Part shown: positions 1 through 7,607 of the stretch, one piece after another
Numbering within the stretch: the stretch's first letter is position 1
Layout: every line of letters starts with the position of its first letter
Origin: Arthrobacter sp. PsM3
Lineage (GTDB): Bacteria > Actinomycetota > Actinomycetes > Actinomycetales > Micrococcaceae
Direction: 5' to 3'
Assembly: GCF_030433895.1 (NCBI RefSeq)
Contig: NZ_JARUXE010000034.1
Location: 1-49,386, forward strand
DNA length: 49,386 nt
Notes under the pieces: generated by a model
What the model was told of the DNA's origin: nothing
Databases searched by the model: none
The model's input: only the letters and a program-made list of their open reading frames with translations
Position numbers and translations under genes: made by a program

Positions 1-56
<56 letters not shown>

Positions 57-77
57 ATCCGCGCCATGCCTTAGCTG

Positions 78-1994
78 CTACGCATGGCAGTGGCCGCCGG
101 CCGCCTGGGCGGAGGCGGGGACGTCCAGGACTGGGCTGCGGTCAAAGAAGCCGTCCGGACGAAGCTTGAACCCCACGGTGTCCACCGGCATGATGGGCCA
201 GTCCTCGGTCCGGGGGAAATGGGTCAGCCCGAAAGTGTGCCAGAGAACGATGTCCTGGCCGTCGATGTCCCGGTCCTGTGCGATGTAGGCCGGCAGTCCC
301 GCTCCCCCGGCATGCTGGTTCACGAAATCGCCGGTCGGGTACCGTTCGTCGTCGGCAAAGCGGGTCACCCAAAGGTCCTTGGTGGCGAACGCGGCCCGGC
401 GGGCAATGGAGGATTCCGGATCCGCCAGCAAGGTGGGCTGGCCCTGGGCGTGGAGTTTGTAGCCCACAGCCTCGCCCAGCCGGTTCCGTGACTCAGGGTT
501 CGAGATGACCCAGGTCCGTCCGCTGCGGGCGTCGGCCTCGCGCACGCCGTCCGATTCGCGGGTGAGGACGGTACGCTTCCGGGAGAAGGCATTGCCGCGT
601 TCGTTGCCTTCGCCCATCACCTGCCGGACCACATCCTCTTCTTCGACCCGGTTGGTGAAGCCGTCGATGGCCATGTCCAGCCGGGCGCTGAAGAGATGCT
701 GGTGGAACGGGGCGCCCAGCCCCGGCGCCAGCTGGGATATGTTGTCCGAGCCACCTTCGGGATAGGCACTGGTGAAGACGACGCCAGTGGCCTTGGCCTC
801 GAACTCGATGGTGCCGTCGAGGTAGAGGTACCAGTAGAAGCCGTAGTCGTAGTTCCCGATGGTGGTGAAGAACGAGATCACCAGGCGGCGGTTGCGCCGG
901 GTGTACGTAATGCCGGACCAGAGGTCGCTGTGCTTGGCCAGGATGCCCCAGTCCTCCTCGTGCATGCAAATGCCGTTGCGGATCTCGCGGGGATTCCCGA
1001 AGGCATCACTGATGACGGGGCTGAGGTAGGTGATCTCCCCCAGGCAGTCGCATCCGAGTTCCAGGGAGTTGGCGTACTGGCCCACCAGGTACTCGCCGGT
1101 ATCGAAGTAATTCTGCCAGGAGCGGATCGGCGACGGGTCACCATAGGGCACCACCATCTCTGCGATGGAGGCACGGTTGATGATCGGGCGCAGCCGGCCG
1201 CCGTCCTGGAAGGCGATGTTGTGCAGTACGACGCCTTCCCGGACGTCGAAGCCGACGTCGACGCTCCACTTTTCCCATTCCACGTGGTTCCCGTCGGTCA
1301 CGGTGAAGCTGGGACCCTCGGGCTGGGTGATGCTGATGGGTTTCTGCGTGGTCCGCAGCGGCCCGGTGAGCTCAGGATCGGTGTAGTTGCCGTGCTCCGC
1401 GGGAACCGGCACCGCGCCGGTGTCCAGCACCTGCGTGACTTCCTTGCTGACGACGTCGACATAGGCCACGAGTCCGTCCACAGGGTGCGCCCAGGCGCTG
1501 TCCTCGGGGAAATCCTGCACGAACGCCAACCCGCGCAGGATCCGGCGGCCCCTTTCCTCGGGGTATTCGAAGACACCGGCAGACAGCGGGGCGACCCTGA
1601 CCTTGCCGACGTCCAGGCCCCGGTCGGCCAGCGCCTTGAGCCAGCGCGCGTCCGAGGCCAGCAGTTCCTCAACCACCGCGAACTCTTCCTCCAGGACCGG
1701 AAGTTCGCCCGCAACCGCGGTGTCCAGTTCGACGGCGGAAACCACCGCCTGTGTTGTCACGGAGACCGTGACGTCCGCCGGGCGGCCGCCGTCGACGTCG
1801 TGAATGAACACCCGGAAACGGCGGTCTTCACGGTCCCTGGGGGCGTCGCGGGCCGGATCCAGCAGGCCCAGGTAGGCAATGCGCTTCCCCGGCCCAAAAA
1901 GGCCGGCGGCGAGCAGAACGCTCCGGACCTCGGCGATTTCGGCGCCGGTCGCCAGACGGTACGGCGCGGCGGTGTCGGTAATTGAGGGCATCAT
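78..1994 (-). CDS. Copper-containing primary amine oxidase (phenylethylamine/tyramine oxidase)
   Basis: This enzyme oxidatively deaminates primary amines to the aldehyde, with release of ammonia and hydrogen peroxide, using copper and the self-made cofactor topaquinone (TPQ). The TPQ motif is visible as N-Y-D-Y near residue 382, where the first Tyr becomes TPQ. The copper ligands are the H-Q-H pair about 50 residues later and a His in the C-terminal H-F-P-R-T-E-D-W segment. The catalytic-base region (W-S-V-D-V-G-F-D) and the full length of 638 residues match the family. The sequence resembles the Arthrobacter globiformis phenylethylamine oxidase nearly end to end as I remember it. The ATG at 1994 was chosen because AGAAGG lies 5 bases upstream; an ATG directly after it is an alternative. 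The longer upstream reading frame runs into the divergent TetR gene. Neighbouring permease, aldehyde dehydrogenase and FeaR-like regulator support a role in aromatic amine use. Confidence 0.96.
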   Translation of the reverse strand: MMPSITDTAAPYRLATGAEIAEVRSVLLAAGLFGPGKRIAYLGLLDPARDAPRDREDRRFRVFIHDVDGGRPADVTVSVTTQAVVSAVELDTAVAGELPVLEEEFAVVEELLASDARWLKALADRGLDVGKVRVAPLSAGVFEYPEERGRRILRGLAFVQDFPEDSAWAHPVDGLVAYVDVVSKEVTQVLDTGAVPVPAEHGNYTDPELTGPLRTTQKPISITQPEGPSFTVTDGNHVEWEKWSVDVGFDVREGVVLHNIAFQDGGRLRPIINRASIAEMVVPYGDPSPIRSWQNYFDTGEYLVGQYANSLELGCDCLGEITYLSPVISDAFGNPREIRNGICMHEEDWGILAKHSDLWSGITYTRRNRRLVISFFTTIGNYDYGFYWYLYLDGTIEFEAKATGVVFTSAYPEGGSDNISQLAPGLGAPFHQHLFSARLDMAIDGFTNRVEEEDVVRQVMGEGNERGNAFSRKRTVLTRESDGVREADARSGRTWVISNPESRNRLGEAVGYKLHAQGQPTLLADPESSIARRAAFATKDLWVTRFADDERYPTGDFVNQHAGGAGLPAYIAQDRDIDGQDIVLWHTFGLTHFPRTEDWPIMPVDTVGFKLRPDGFFDRSPVLDVPASAQAAGGHCHA

Positions 1995-2036
1995 GGCGGC
2001 CTTCTGTCCGGGACCTTTGCGGGTCGGATTTTTATT

Positions 2037-2054
2037 TTCTATAGGTGTAGAGAA
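2037..2054. promoter_or_regulatory. Dyad element between amine oxidase and TetR gene, candidate operator
   Basis: The 120-base gap between the divergent amine oxidase and TetR genes holds an interrupted dyad of the form TTCTnTAnnnnTAnAGAA. It sits 43 bases upstream of the amine oxidase start and about 61 bases upstream of the TetR GTG start. TetR-family proteins usually bind such dyads in their own divergent promoter region, so this is the best operator candidate. A possible -10 (TAAGAT, 2065-2070) for the TetR gene lies just right of it. Assignment is inference from position and symmetry. Confidence 0.45.
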
Positions 2055-2114
2055 TACCGATCCGTAAGATGTGGCACAAGAGTCGACCACGAAATATTTC
2101 CGGGGAGCAGTTCC

Positions 2115-2756
2115 GTGCCAAAGATTGTTGATCATGATGAGCGCCGCCTGGAACTCGTCGATGCGACGTGGCGGATCATTGCCCGGCTGGGCATCGAAGG
2201 CGCCACGATGCGCGAAATCGCCATTGAGGCAGGGTTCGCCAATGGAGCCCTCAAGCCATACTTCCCCACCAAGGACACTCTGCTGGCCTTTGCCTTCAGC
2301 CACGTCTTCAACAGGACAAACGCGCGGGTGGCCACGGTCACCACCGGAAAATCAGGGCTGCCGGCATTGCGGGACTTTTGCCGCGAGGTACTCCCGCTGG
2401 ACGAGGAACGCGTCAATGAGGCGCGGATCGTAATCCCTTTCTGGCAGAAGGCGGTCAATGACGAGGAGAAAGCCGCAATCCACCGCGCCTCGATGGACCA
2501 GTGGCTCCACCTGGTCCTCGGGTACCTCGGCCAGGCCCGGAAGGACGGCGACGTCACCACCCCGGTTCCGGATGACGCCCTCGCCGGCCAGCTGCTGAAC
2601 ATGCTGCTGGGCGCACAGATTACCGCCGCCCTTGCACCCCAGGCTCCGACGCCGGAGCAGCCCGTGGCCGAGAGCCCCGCCCCCGGGCCGCTGCTCAATA
2701 CGGCCCTCCTGGCGCAGCTGGAGGGTTTTCTCGGCCTGCTTCGCCCGGCCGGCTGA
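2115..2756 (+). CDS. TetR-family transcriptional regulator
   Basis: A 213-residue DNA-binding regulator. The N-terminal helix-turn-helix spans about residues 10-55 (A-T-M-R-E-I-A-I-E-A-G-F-A-N-G-A-L then Y-F-P-T-K-D-T-L-L), the standard TetR pattern. The C-terminal domain is all-helical and resembles the BetI-like ligand-binding branch; the last 40 residues are rich in Ala and Pro. The start is a GTG at 2115 with GGGGAG about 8 bases upstream. It is divergent from the amine oxidase across 120 bases, so it probably represses that gene and itself and is released by an amine, aldehyde or acid. The ligand is not predictable from sequence. The gene ends in a palindrome that overlaps its stop codon. 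Confidence 0.9.
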   Translation: MPKIVDHDERRLELVDATWRIIARLGIEGATMREIAIEAGFANGALKPYFPTKDTLLAFAFSHVFNRTNARVATVTTGKSGLPALRDFCREVLPLDEERVNEARIVIPFWQKAVNDEEKAAIHRASMDQWLHLVLGYLGQARKDGDVTTPVPDDALAGQLLNMLLGAQITAALAPQAPTPEQPVAESPAPGPLLNTALLAQLEGFLGLLRPAG

Positions 2757-2785
2757 TCTTTTTTCGCCGACTGTCGAAAAAAGAT
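2756..2785 (+). terminator. 11-bp perfect inverted repeat after TetR gene
   Basis: ATCTTTTTTCG (2756-2766) and its exact complement CGAAAAAAGAT (2775-2785) enclose an 8-base loop and overlap the TetR TGA by one base. The A/T-rich stem gives a U run in either direction, so it could work as an intrinsic terminator. It might instead be an operator in the TetR-AraC gap. Confidence 0.5.
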
Positions 2786-2820
2786 GACAGCTGCCGTTCC
2801 CGGCGCTAACCTGAAATGAC

Positions 2821-2836
2821 TGTGTCCCATGACACA
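2821..2836. promoter_or_regulatory. Palindrome TGTGTC-CCAT-GACACA upstream of AraC gene
   Basis: A perfect 6-bp inverted repeat with a 4-base centre lies 11 bases before the first possible AraC start codon (2848). The position is right for an autoregulatory operator or for a structure in the 5' leader. No second copy was noticed in the neighbouring promoters. Confidence 0.35.
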
Positions 2837-2847
2837 CCCCCAGGATT

Positions 2848-3828
2848 ATGACGGCGTCAGGATCTCCAATGGCCCCAGCTACAACCCACGGCACCTCCCA
2901 GGACGTCCGCACCAGCGTGGCAACCTCCTTTGACCACTGGAGGCATCTGGTCGCGGAGTCTTTTGTTCCCCTCATGGCGCAGACGGGCGATCCGGACGCG
3001 TTCAGCGGCCGCATGCGGTCCAGGCTGCTGGACCGCGTGTGCATCGTCGAGGTCACAGCATCCAGCCACGAGGTCCACCGCACGCCCGCCCTGATTGCGC
3101 ACTCCGGCCAGCGCTACTTCAAACTCAATCTGCAGCTCGAGGGCACGGGACTGCTCATCCAGGACAACCGCGAAGCCGTGCTGCGCCCGGGGGACCTTGC
3201 GATCTATGACACCGACCGGCCCTACACCCTGGCGTTCGAAGAGCAGGCCCGGATGATGGTGGTGATGTTTCCCTACGATGCCCTGTCCCTGCCGCCGGAA
3301 TGCGTGGGGCAGCTCTCGGCAGTGCGGATGGCCGCCGGCGGCGGCCTGACCAGCATCGTCGGGCCGTTCATTTCCAGGCTCGCGGAAAACCTGGACGTCC
3401 TGAACGGCCCCAGCGGTTCCCGGCTGACCACCAACGCGCTCGACCTCGTCTCCACGATGCTGCACGCGGAGCTGTCCATGACTCCGGACACGATGAAGCC
3501 GCAGGCGCTCCTGGCCACCTCCGTCCGCGAATACATCGAGGCGAACCTCTCCGACCCTGCGCTCTCCCCCGCCACAATTGCCGCGGCCCATTTCATCTCC
3601 ACCCGCCATCTGCACAACGTCTTTCACGAATCAGGGGCCACCGTTGCCGGCTGGATCCGGAGCCAGCGGCTGGAACGAACCCGGCGGGACCTGAGGGATC
3701 CGCTGCATGCGGGGGCCTCCGTGGGCACCGTGGCGGCCCGCTGGGGATTCCTGGATGCGGCGCATTTCAGCCGCACCTTCCGGGATGCCTTCGGCCAGTC
3801 CCCCACCGACTGGCGCCGCGGCGCCTGA
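2848..3828 (+). CDS. AraC-family regulator, FeaR type
   Basis: A 326-residue regulator. The N-terminal 200 residues look like the AraC-binding-like (cupin) domain: Y-F-K-L-N-L-Q-L-E-G-T-G, then L-R-P-G-D-L-A-I-Y-D-T-D-R-P-Y. The C-terminal 100 residues carry the double helix-turn-helix with the usual end R-W-G-F-L-D-A-A-H-F-S-R-T-F-R-D-A-F-G-Q-S-P. This architecture is that of FeaR, the E. coli activator of tyramine/phenylethylamine oxidation, and the amine oxidase, permease and aldehyde dehydrogenase around it fit the same job. Two starts are possible: ATG 2848, or ATG 2869, which has AGGATC close upstream and would shorten the protein by seven residues. The tandem repeats before the aldehyde dehydrogenase gene are candidate binding sites. 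Confidence 0.9.
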   Translation: MTASGSPMAPATTHGTSQDVRTSVATSFDHWRHLVAESFVPLMAQTGDPDAFSGRMRSRLLDRVCIVEVTASSHEVHRTPALIAHSGQRYFKLNLQLEGTGLLIQDNREAVLRPGDLAIYDTDRPYTLAFEEQARMMVVMFPYDALSLPPECVGQLSAVRMAAGGGLTSIVGPFISRLAENLDVLNGPSGSRLTTNALDLVSTMLHAELSMTPDTMKPQALLATSVREYIEANLSDPALSPATIAAAHFISTRHLHNVFHESGATVAGWIRSQRLERTRRDLRDPLHAGASVGTVAARWGFLDAAHFSRTFRDAFGQSPTDWRRGA

Positions 3829-3860
3829 GATTTCCCCTGCAAAGACCGCTGCAACGACGG

Positions 3861-3896
3861 GAGGGTGCGGTACCGGATAGCCCGGAACCGCACTCT
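3861..3896. terminator. Hairpin between convergent AraC and permease genes
   Basis: GTGCGGT (3865-3871) pairs with ACCGCAC (3887-3893). An A-A mismatch follows, then CCGG (3873-3876) pairs with CCGG (3882-3885) around a 5-base loop; flanking bases extend the stem. It sits between two convergent genes, as expected for a shared terminator. Confidence 0.6.
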
Positions 3897-3942
3897 TCCG
3901 ACGTCGTCGGGCTCTGCGCGTGGCGCCCTGCGCAGTGGCGGC

Positions 3943-5424
3943 CTACGCTGCGAACTCCGCCACGGCGGCCCGGCTTCCGCCCCGGCTGAGGACCCGGACC
4001 TCCACCAGCAGGCCGGCCACAAACACCGCGGGGACGGCCACCAGGAGCGCCACGGCGGTTTCCGCGCTGCCCCCGATGAGGGATGTGAAGTTGCTGACCA
4101 CGAGGTAGAGCACCCAGGCAAGGAGGACGGTGGCCAGCACGGGCGCCACGAGCGTCTGCCAGTGCTGCCCGGCGACCCGTTCGCGCCGGAAATATACGAC
4201 GACGGCCAGGGAGGACAGCATGTACAGCACCAGCAGTGCCGCGACAGCCAGCCCGCTGAACCAGGAGAACAGCGTCAAGACCGGGTCCATCGCCAGCAGC
4301 GCGAAGGGTGACACCAGCAGCAGGGCGATGCCCGTCTGGATCCGGGCGGCCACCGCCGGGGCGCGGTGTGAGTTGGTCCGCGCGACGACGGCGGGCAGGG
4401 AACCGCGGAGCGCCAGCGAATGCAGGTAGCGGTTGATGCCGTTGTGGAAGGCGATGATGCCGGCCAGGAGGGACGTCACGAGCAGGATGCCGGTGGTGAC
4501 CCCCGCCCACGGCCCGAACAGCTCCACCATGGGCGTGAGTACGAATGCCGTGGAGTCACCGGATTCCAGGGCGGCCCCGGCAGCGCCGACGACCTGCGAA
4601 GGGCCGTAATAGCTGACCAGCATCCAGGAGATGAAGGAGAAGAAAACTGAGATGACGCCCACGGACAGATAGGTGGCCCGGGCCACGGTCCGCTGCGCGT
4701 CCTTGGCCTCAGCCGAGTAGATGGCAGTGGATTCGAATCCGAACATGGAGGCCACCGCGAACATGATGGCCACGCCGGGGGCGCCGCTGGCGATCGCCTC
4801 GGGTGAGAAGGACGCGGCAATGCTGAGCCCTTCCGGTCCCCCGCCCCGGAACAGCACCGTCAACCCGAACATCAGCAGGATTGCGACCTCCAGGCCCACG
4901 AGAAGCGCAAGGACCCGGGCACCGAGTTCGATGTTCAGTGAGCCCAGGACCTGCACGCCCGCCATGGTGACCACCGCCAGCACCCACCAGGGGACGCTGA
5001 TGCCGGCACTGTCGAGGAGGCCGGAAAAGGCCGCGCCGTACAGGCCGTACATGGCGGCCTGCACGGTGCTGTAGGCCAGCAGCGCCAGCCAGGCGGCGCC
5101 GGCGCCGATCTTCCGCCCGAACGCCGCCGTGACGTACGCGTAGAACGCGCCGTTGGCCTGGATCTTCCGGCTCATGGCGACGAATCCCACCGCGAAGATC
5201 ACGATGACAATGCCAACCACCAGATAGGCGCCGGGCGCTCCAGGGCCATTGCCGAGCGCTGCGGCCAGCGGGGAGGCCCCGACGATTCCGGTGAGCGGCG
5301 CCTGGGCGGAAAGGACAAAGAACAAAATGCCCATGACACCGACGCTGCCGGCGCGCAGGGCAGTGGAGTGCTCGTGCCGGGGAGTTTTTTCTGCGGTCCG
5401 GGACTCGGAATTTGAAATACTCAT
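3943..5424 (-). CDS. APC-superfamily amino acid/amine permease
   Basis: A 493-residue integral membrane protein with about 12 hydrophobic segments, the size and layout of the amino acid-polyamine-organocation family. The first segments show the family pattern G-V-M-G-I-L-F-F-V-L-S-A-Q-A-P-L-T-G and, later, A-N-G-A-F-Y-A-Y-V. The start chosen is ATG 5424, which has AAGAAGGA 4 bases upstream; a longer frame starting at 5487 lacks such a site. Lying between the FeaR-like regulator and the aldehyde dehydrogenase, it most likely imports the primary amine that the oxidase consumes. The exact substrate cannot be read from the sequence, and an amino acid remains possible. Confidence 0.9.
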   Translation of the reverse strand: MSISNSESRTAEKTPRHEHSTALRAGSVGVMGILFFVLSAQAPLTGIVGASPLAAALGNGPGAPGAYLVVGIVIVIFAVGFVAMSRKIQANGAFYAYVTAAFGRKIGAGAAWLALLAYSTVQAAMYGLYGAAFSGLLDSAGISVPWWVLAVVTMAGVQVLGSLNIELGARVLALLVGLEVAILLMFGLTVLFRGGGPEGLSIAASFSPEAIASGAPGVAIMFAVASMFGFESTAIYSAEAKDAQRTVARATYLSVGVISVFFSFISWMLVSYYGPSQVVGAAGAALESGDSTAFVLTPMVELFGPWAGVTTGILLVTSLLAGIIAFHNGINRYLHSLALRGSLPAVVARTNSHRAPAVAARIQTGIALLLVSPFALLAMDPVLTLFSWFSGLAVAALLVLYMLSSLAVVVYFRRERVAGQHWQTLVAPVLATVLLAWVLYLVVSNFTSLIGGSAETAVALLVAVPAVFVAGLLVEVRVLSRGGSRAAVAEFAA

Positions 5425-5573
5425 TGGATCCTTCTTAACGGTCATGAGTGCTGGGTCTGTGGTGTCTGGCACCGTGCAAACCAGCATGGCAGCCGCCCCC
5501 TGTCCGGCTTTTGTCGATCAGTGACCGGTTGTTGTAGCTGAGCGCAGCGACGCCTTTTCCGCACCGATCCTGG

Positions 5574-5628
5574 TCTTCCCGTTGAACCTTGGTTTCCCCT
5601 TTGAACCTTGTTTCCCCTTTGAACCTTG
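5574..5628. repeat. Three tandem 18-19 bp repeats ending in TTGAACCTTG
   Basis: Three consecutive units, at about 5574-5591, 5592-5610 and 5611-5628, share a TTCCC block followed by TTGAACCTTG. The decamer is identical in all three (5582-5591, 5601-5610, 5619-5628). They lie in the 350-base gap between the divergent permease and aldehyde dehydrogenase genes, about 150 bases before each start. Direct repeats of this period are typical of AraC-family binding sites, so the FeaR-like protein is the natural candidate. That link is inference. Confidence 0.7.
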
Positions 5629-5774
5629 CCGCCATCGTTCGCTGGTCGTCAAGAGTCGTTCCCGGAGAGACAAGCCGCGGAGCTCCCGCCGGAGGACCCT
5701 TGAAGCAGCGGCTTCTGGCCGCAGGGCCCGGACGGATCACCAGCTGCGCCTTAACTACTCGAAGTGGAGTACCG

Positions 5775-7184
5775 ATGGAAACCTACGATGCCCTTCTCGC
5801 CGCAATCACGCCGTCGTCCGGTCTGACCCGCACGATTCTCGACCCGGCCACGGGCGAGCCCGTGGGGGAAGCACCGGTTCATGACGTGGCGGATCTGGAG
5901 CGCGCCATCACCGCCGCCGCCGCCGCGCAGCCGGCCTGGGCCGCGCTGGGCCATGACGCCCGCAGCGCTGCCCTGCTCAGGGCCGCCGACGCCGTCGAAC
6001 GCTCCGCCGAGGAACTTGCCCGGCTCCTTTCCCGCGAGCAGGGCAAGCCGCTGAACGGCCCCAACGCCCGCTTCGAAGTGGGCGCTTGCTCGGCCTGGCT
6101 CCGTGCCACGGCCACCACCGGGCTGGAGCCGGAAACCGTGGTGGACGACGGCGAGACCCACGCCGTCGTCAACTACCGCCCGATCGGCGTCGTCGGCGCG
6201 ATCGGGCCATGGAACTGGCCCATGATGATCAGCGTCTGGCAAATTGCGCCCGCCCTGCGGATGGGCAACGCCGTCGTCGTGAAGCCCTCCGAATACACCC
6301 CGCTCAGCGTCCTGGCGCTGGTCAGCGTCCTGAACGAGGAACTGCCGGAGGGCATTTTGTCCGTCGTGTCCGGCGGCCGCGAGGTCGGGGCGCGGCTGGC
6401 CGAGCACCCCGCAGTCGGAAAGATCATGTTCACCGGTTCCACCACCACCGGCAAGGCGATCATCAAGTCCTCCGCCGGCACCGTCAAACGCCTCACCCTG
6501 GAACTCGGCGGCAACGACGCCGGCATTGTCCTTCCCGACGCCGATCCCAAGGCGATCGCAGAAGGCCTGTTCTGGGGTGCCTTCATCAACACCGGCCAGA
6601 CCTGCGCGGCGCTCAAGCGGCTGTATGTCCACGACGGCATCTACGATGCGGTCTGCACGGAACTCGCCGCAGTCGCTGCCGCAATGCCGATGGGCGTCGG
6701 CCTCGACGAGGCGAACGTCCTGGGCCCGCTGCAGAACAAGCAGCAGCTCGACGTCGTGGCCCGGCTCGTGGATGCGGCCCGTGCCTCCGGAGCCAGGATC
6801 CTGCTGGGCGGCAACCCGGATGCGGACCAGCCGGGCTTCTTCTACCCCACCACGCTTGTGGCCGACATTGACAACGACAACCCCCTCGTCGCCGAGGAGC
6901 AGTTCGGGCCAGCCCTGCCGATCATCCGCTACAGCACCGTCGATGAGGCCGTGGCCATGGCCAACGCCCTTGACGTCGGCCTGGGCGCCTCGGTCTGGTC
7001 CTCAGACCCGGTCCGTGCCCGTGACGTGGCGGCCCGGATCGAGGCCGGAACGGTGTGGATCAACAAACACGGGGCCGTTGACCCGCGCGTTCCCTTCGGC
7101 GGGGCCAAGCAGTCCGGCTACGGCCTCGAGTTCGGCGTCGAAGGCCTCAAAGCCCTCGGGGTGCCGCAGGTAATCAACGGCTGA
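5775..7184 (+). CDS. NAD(P)-dependent aldehyde dehydrogenase
   Basis: This enzyme oxidises an aldehyde to the carboxylic acid with NAD(P)+. The 469 residues hold the family signatures in order: P-W-N-W-P near the N-terminal third, F-T-G-S-T-T-T-G-K in the cofactor site, the catalytic Glu in L-E-L-G-G-N-D, and the catalytic Cys in N-T-G-Q-T-C about 33 residues later. The ATG at 5775 is chosen because GGAG lies 8 bases upstream and the family's N-terminal pattern begins there; the longer frame from 5589 runs through the tandem repeats. In this context it would oxidise the phenylacetaldehyde (or related aldehyde) made by the amine oxidase. Substrate assignment rests on the neighbourhood only. 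A strong hairpin follows the gene. Confidence 0.93.
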   Translation: METYDALLAAITPSSGLTRTILDPATGEPVGEAPVHDVADLERAITAAAAAQPAWAALGHDARSAALLRAADAVERSAEELARLLSREQGKPLNGPNARFEVGACSAWLRATATTGLEPETVVDDGETHAVVNYRPIGVVGAIGPWNWPMMISVWQIAPALRMGNAVVVKPSEYTPLSVLALVSVLNEELPEGILSVVSGGREVGARLAEHPAVGKIMFTGSTTTGKAIIKSSAGTVKRLTLELGGNDAGIVLPDADPKAIAEGLFWGAFINTGQTCAALKRLYVHDGIYDAVCTELAAVAAAMPMGVGLDEANVLGPLQNKQQLDVVARLVDAARASGARILLGGNPDADQPGFFYPTTLVADIDNDNPLVAEEQFGPALPIIRYSTVDEAVAMANALDVGLGASVWSSDPVRARDVAARIEAGTVWINKHGAVDPRVPFGGAKQSGYGLEFGVEGLKALGVPQVING

Positions 7185-7210
7185 CGATTCAGCACTGCCG
7201 CACGACTGTT

Positions 7211-7246
7211 TGAGGGCCGGCGCCCGGGGCGGGGCGCCGGCCCTCA
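7211..7246 (+). terminator. 15-bp GC-rich terminator hairpin after aldehyde dehydrogenase
   Basis: TGAGGGCCGGCGCCC (7211-7225) and its exact complement (7232-7246) form a 15-bp stem with a 6-base loop, 26 bases after the stop codon. There is no T run, which is common in high-GC actinobacteria. Confidence 0.8.
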
Positions 7247-7288
7247 GCCATGGGCCGCCCGCTCCACGCACCAACCGTGGTGCCGTGA

Positions 7289-7579
7289 ACTCTGGCAGGC
7301 ATAAGCTATCGGCTTGCGGTTGGCGCTCTCTCGGCTGCCGACGACCACGGCATTGGCGTCCCTTCGCAGCTCACCCTCATCGGATATGACAACACCTACC
7401 TGGCCGGCATCCGGCGCCTTTCACTGACCGGCGTGGATCCCGTGAGCCGGGACGTCGGCGTCCGCGTCGCCGGGCTGCTCCTTGAACGCATGGCGGACCC
7501 CTCCCTGCCGCAGCGCACCGTGGTGCTGACCCCGCGGATGGTCATTCGCAGCAGCACCGACCCGGCCCCGACGGCCTGA
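7289..7579 (+). pseudogene. C-terminal remnant of a LacI-family regulator
   Basis: Reading frame 7289-7579 gives about 96 residues that match the end of LacI-family sensor domains: G-V-P-S-Q-L-T-L-I-G-Y-D-N-T-Y-L-A, then S-L-T-G-V-D-P, then V-A-G-L-L-L-E-R-M, then a closing V-V-L-T-P-R-M-V-I-R. A stop (TGA 7286-7288) precedes it in frame, there is no start codon with a ribosome site, and the DNA-binding domain and about 240 N-terminal residues are absent. It lies between the aldehyde dehydrogenase terminator and the VWA gene on the opposite strand. It is best read as a deletion relic; the gene it once regulated is unknown. Confidence 0.75.
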
Positions 7580-7607
7580 TCCGCGGAACGGCTCACACCG
7601 GCAGGCG

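Noticed and set aside
84..1985. Long plus-strand open frames opposite the amine oxidase (for example 696-1985)
   Set aside because: They lie entirely antisense to a gene with complete copper amine oxidase motifs, and have no ribosome sites or recognisable domains; high-GC codon bias creates such shadows.
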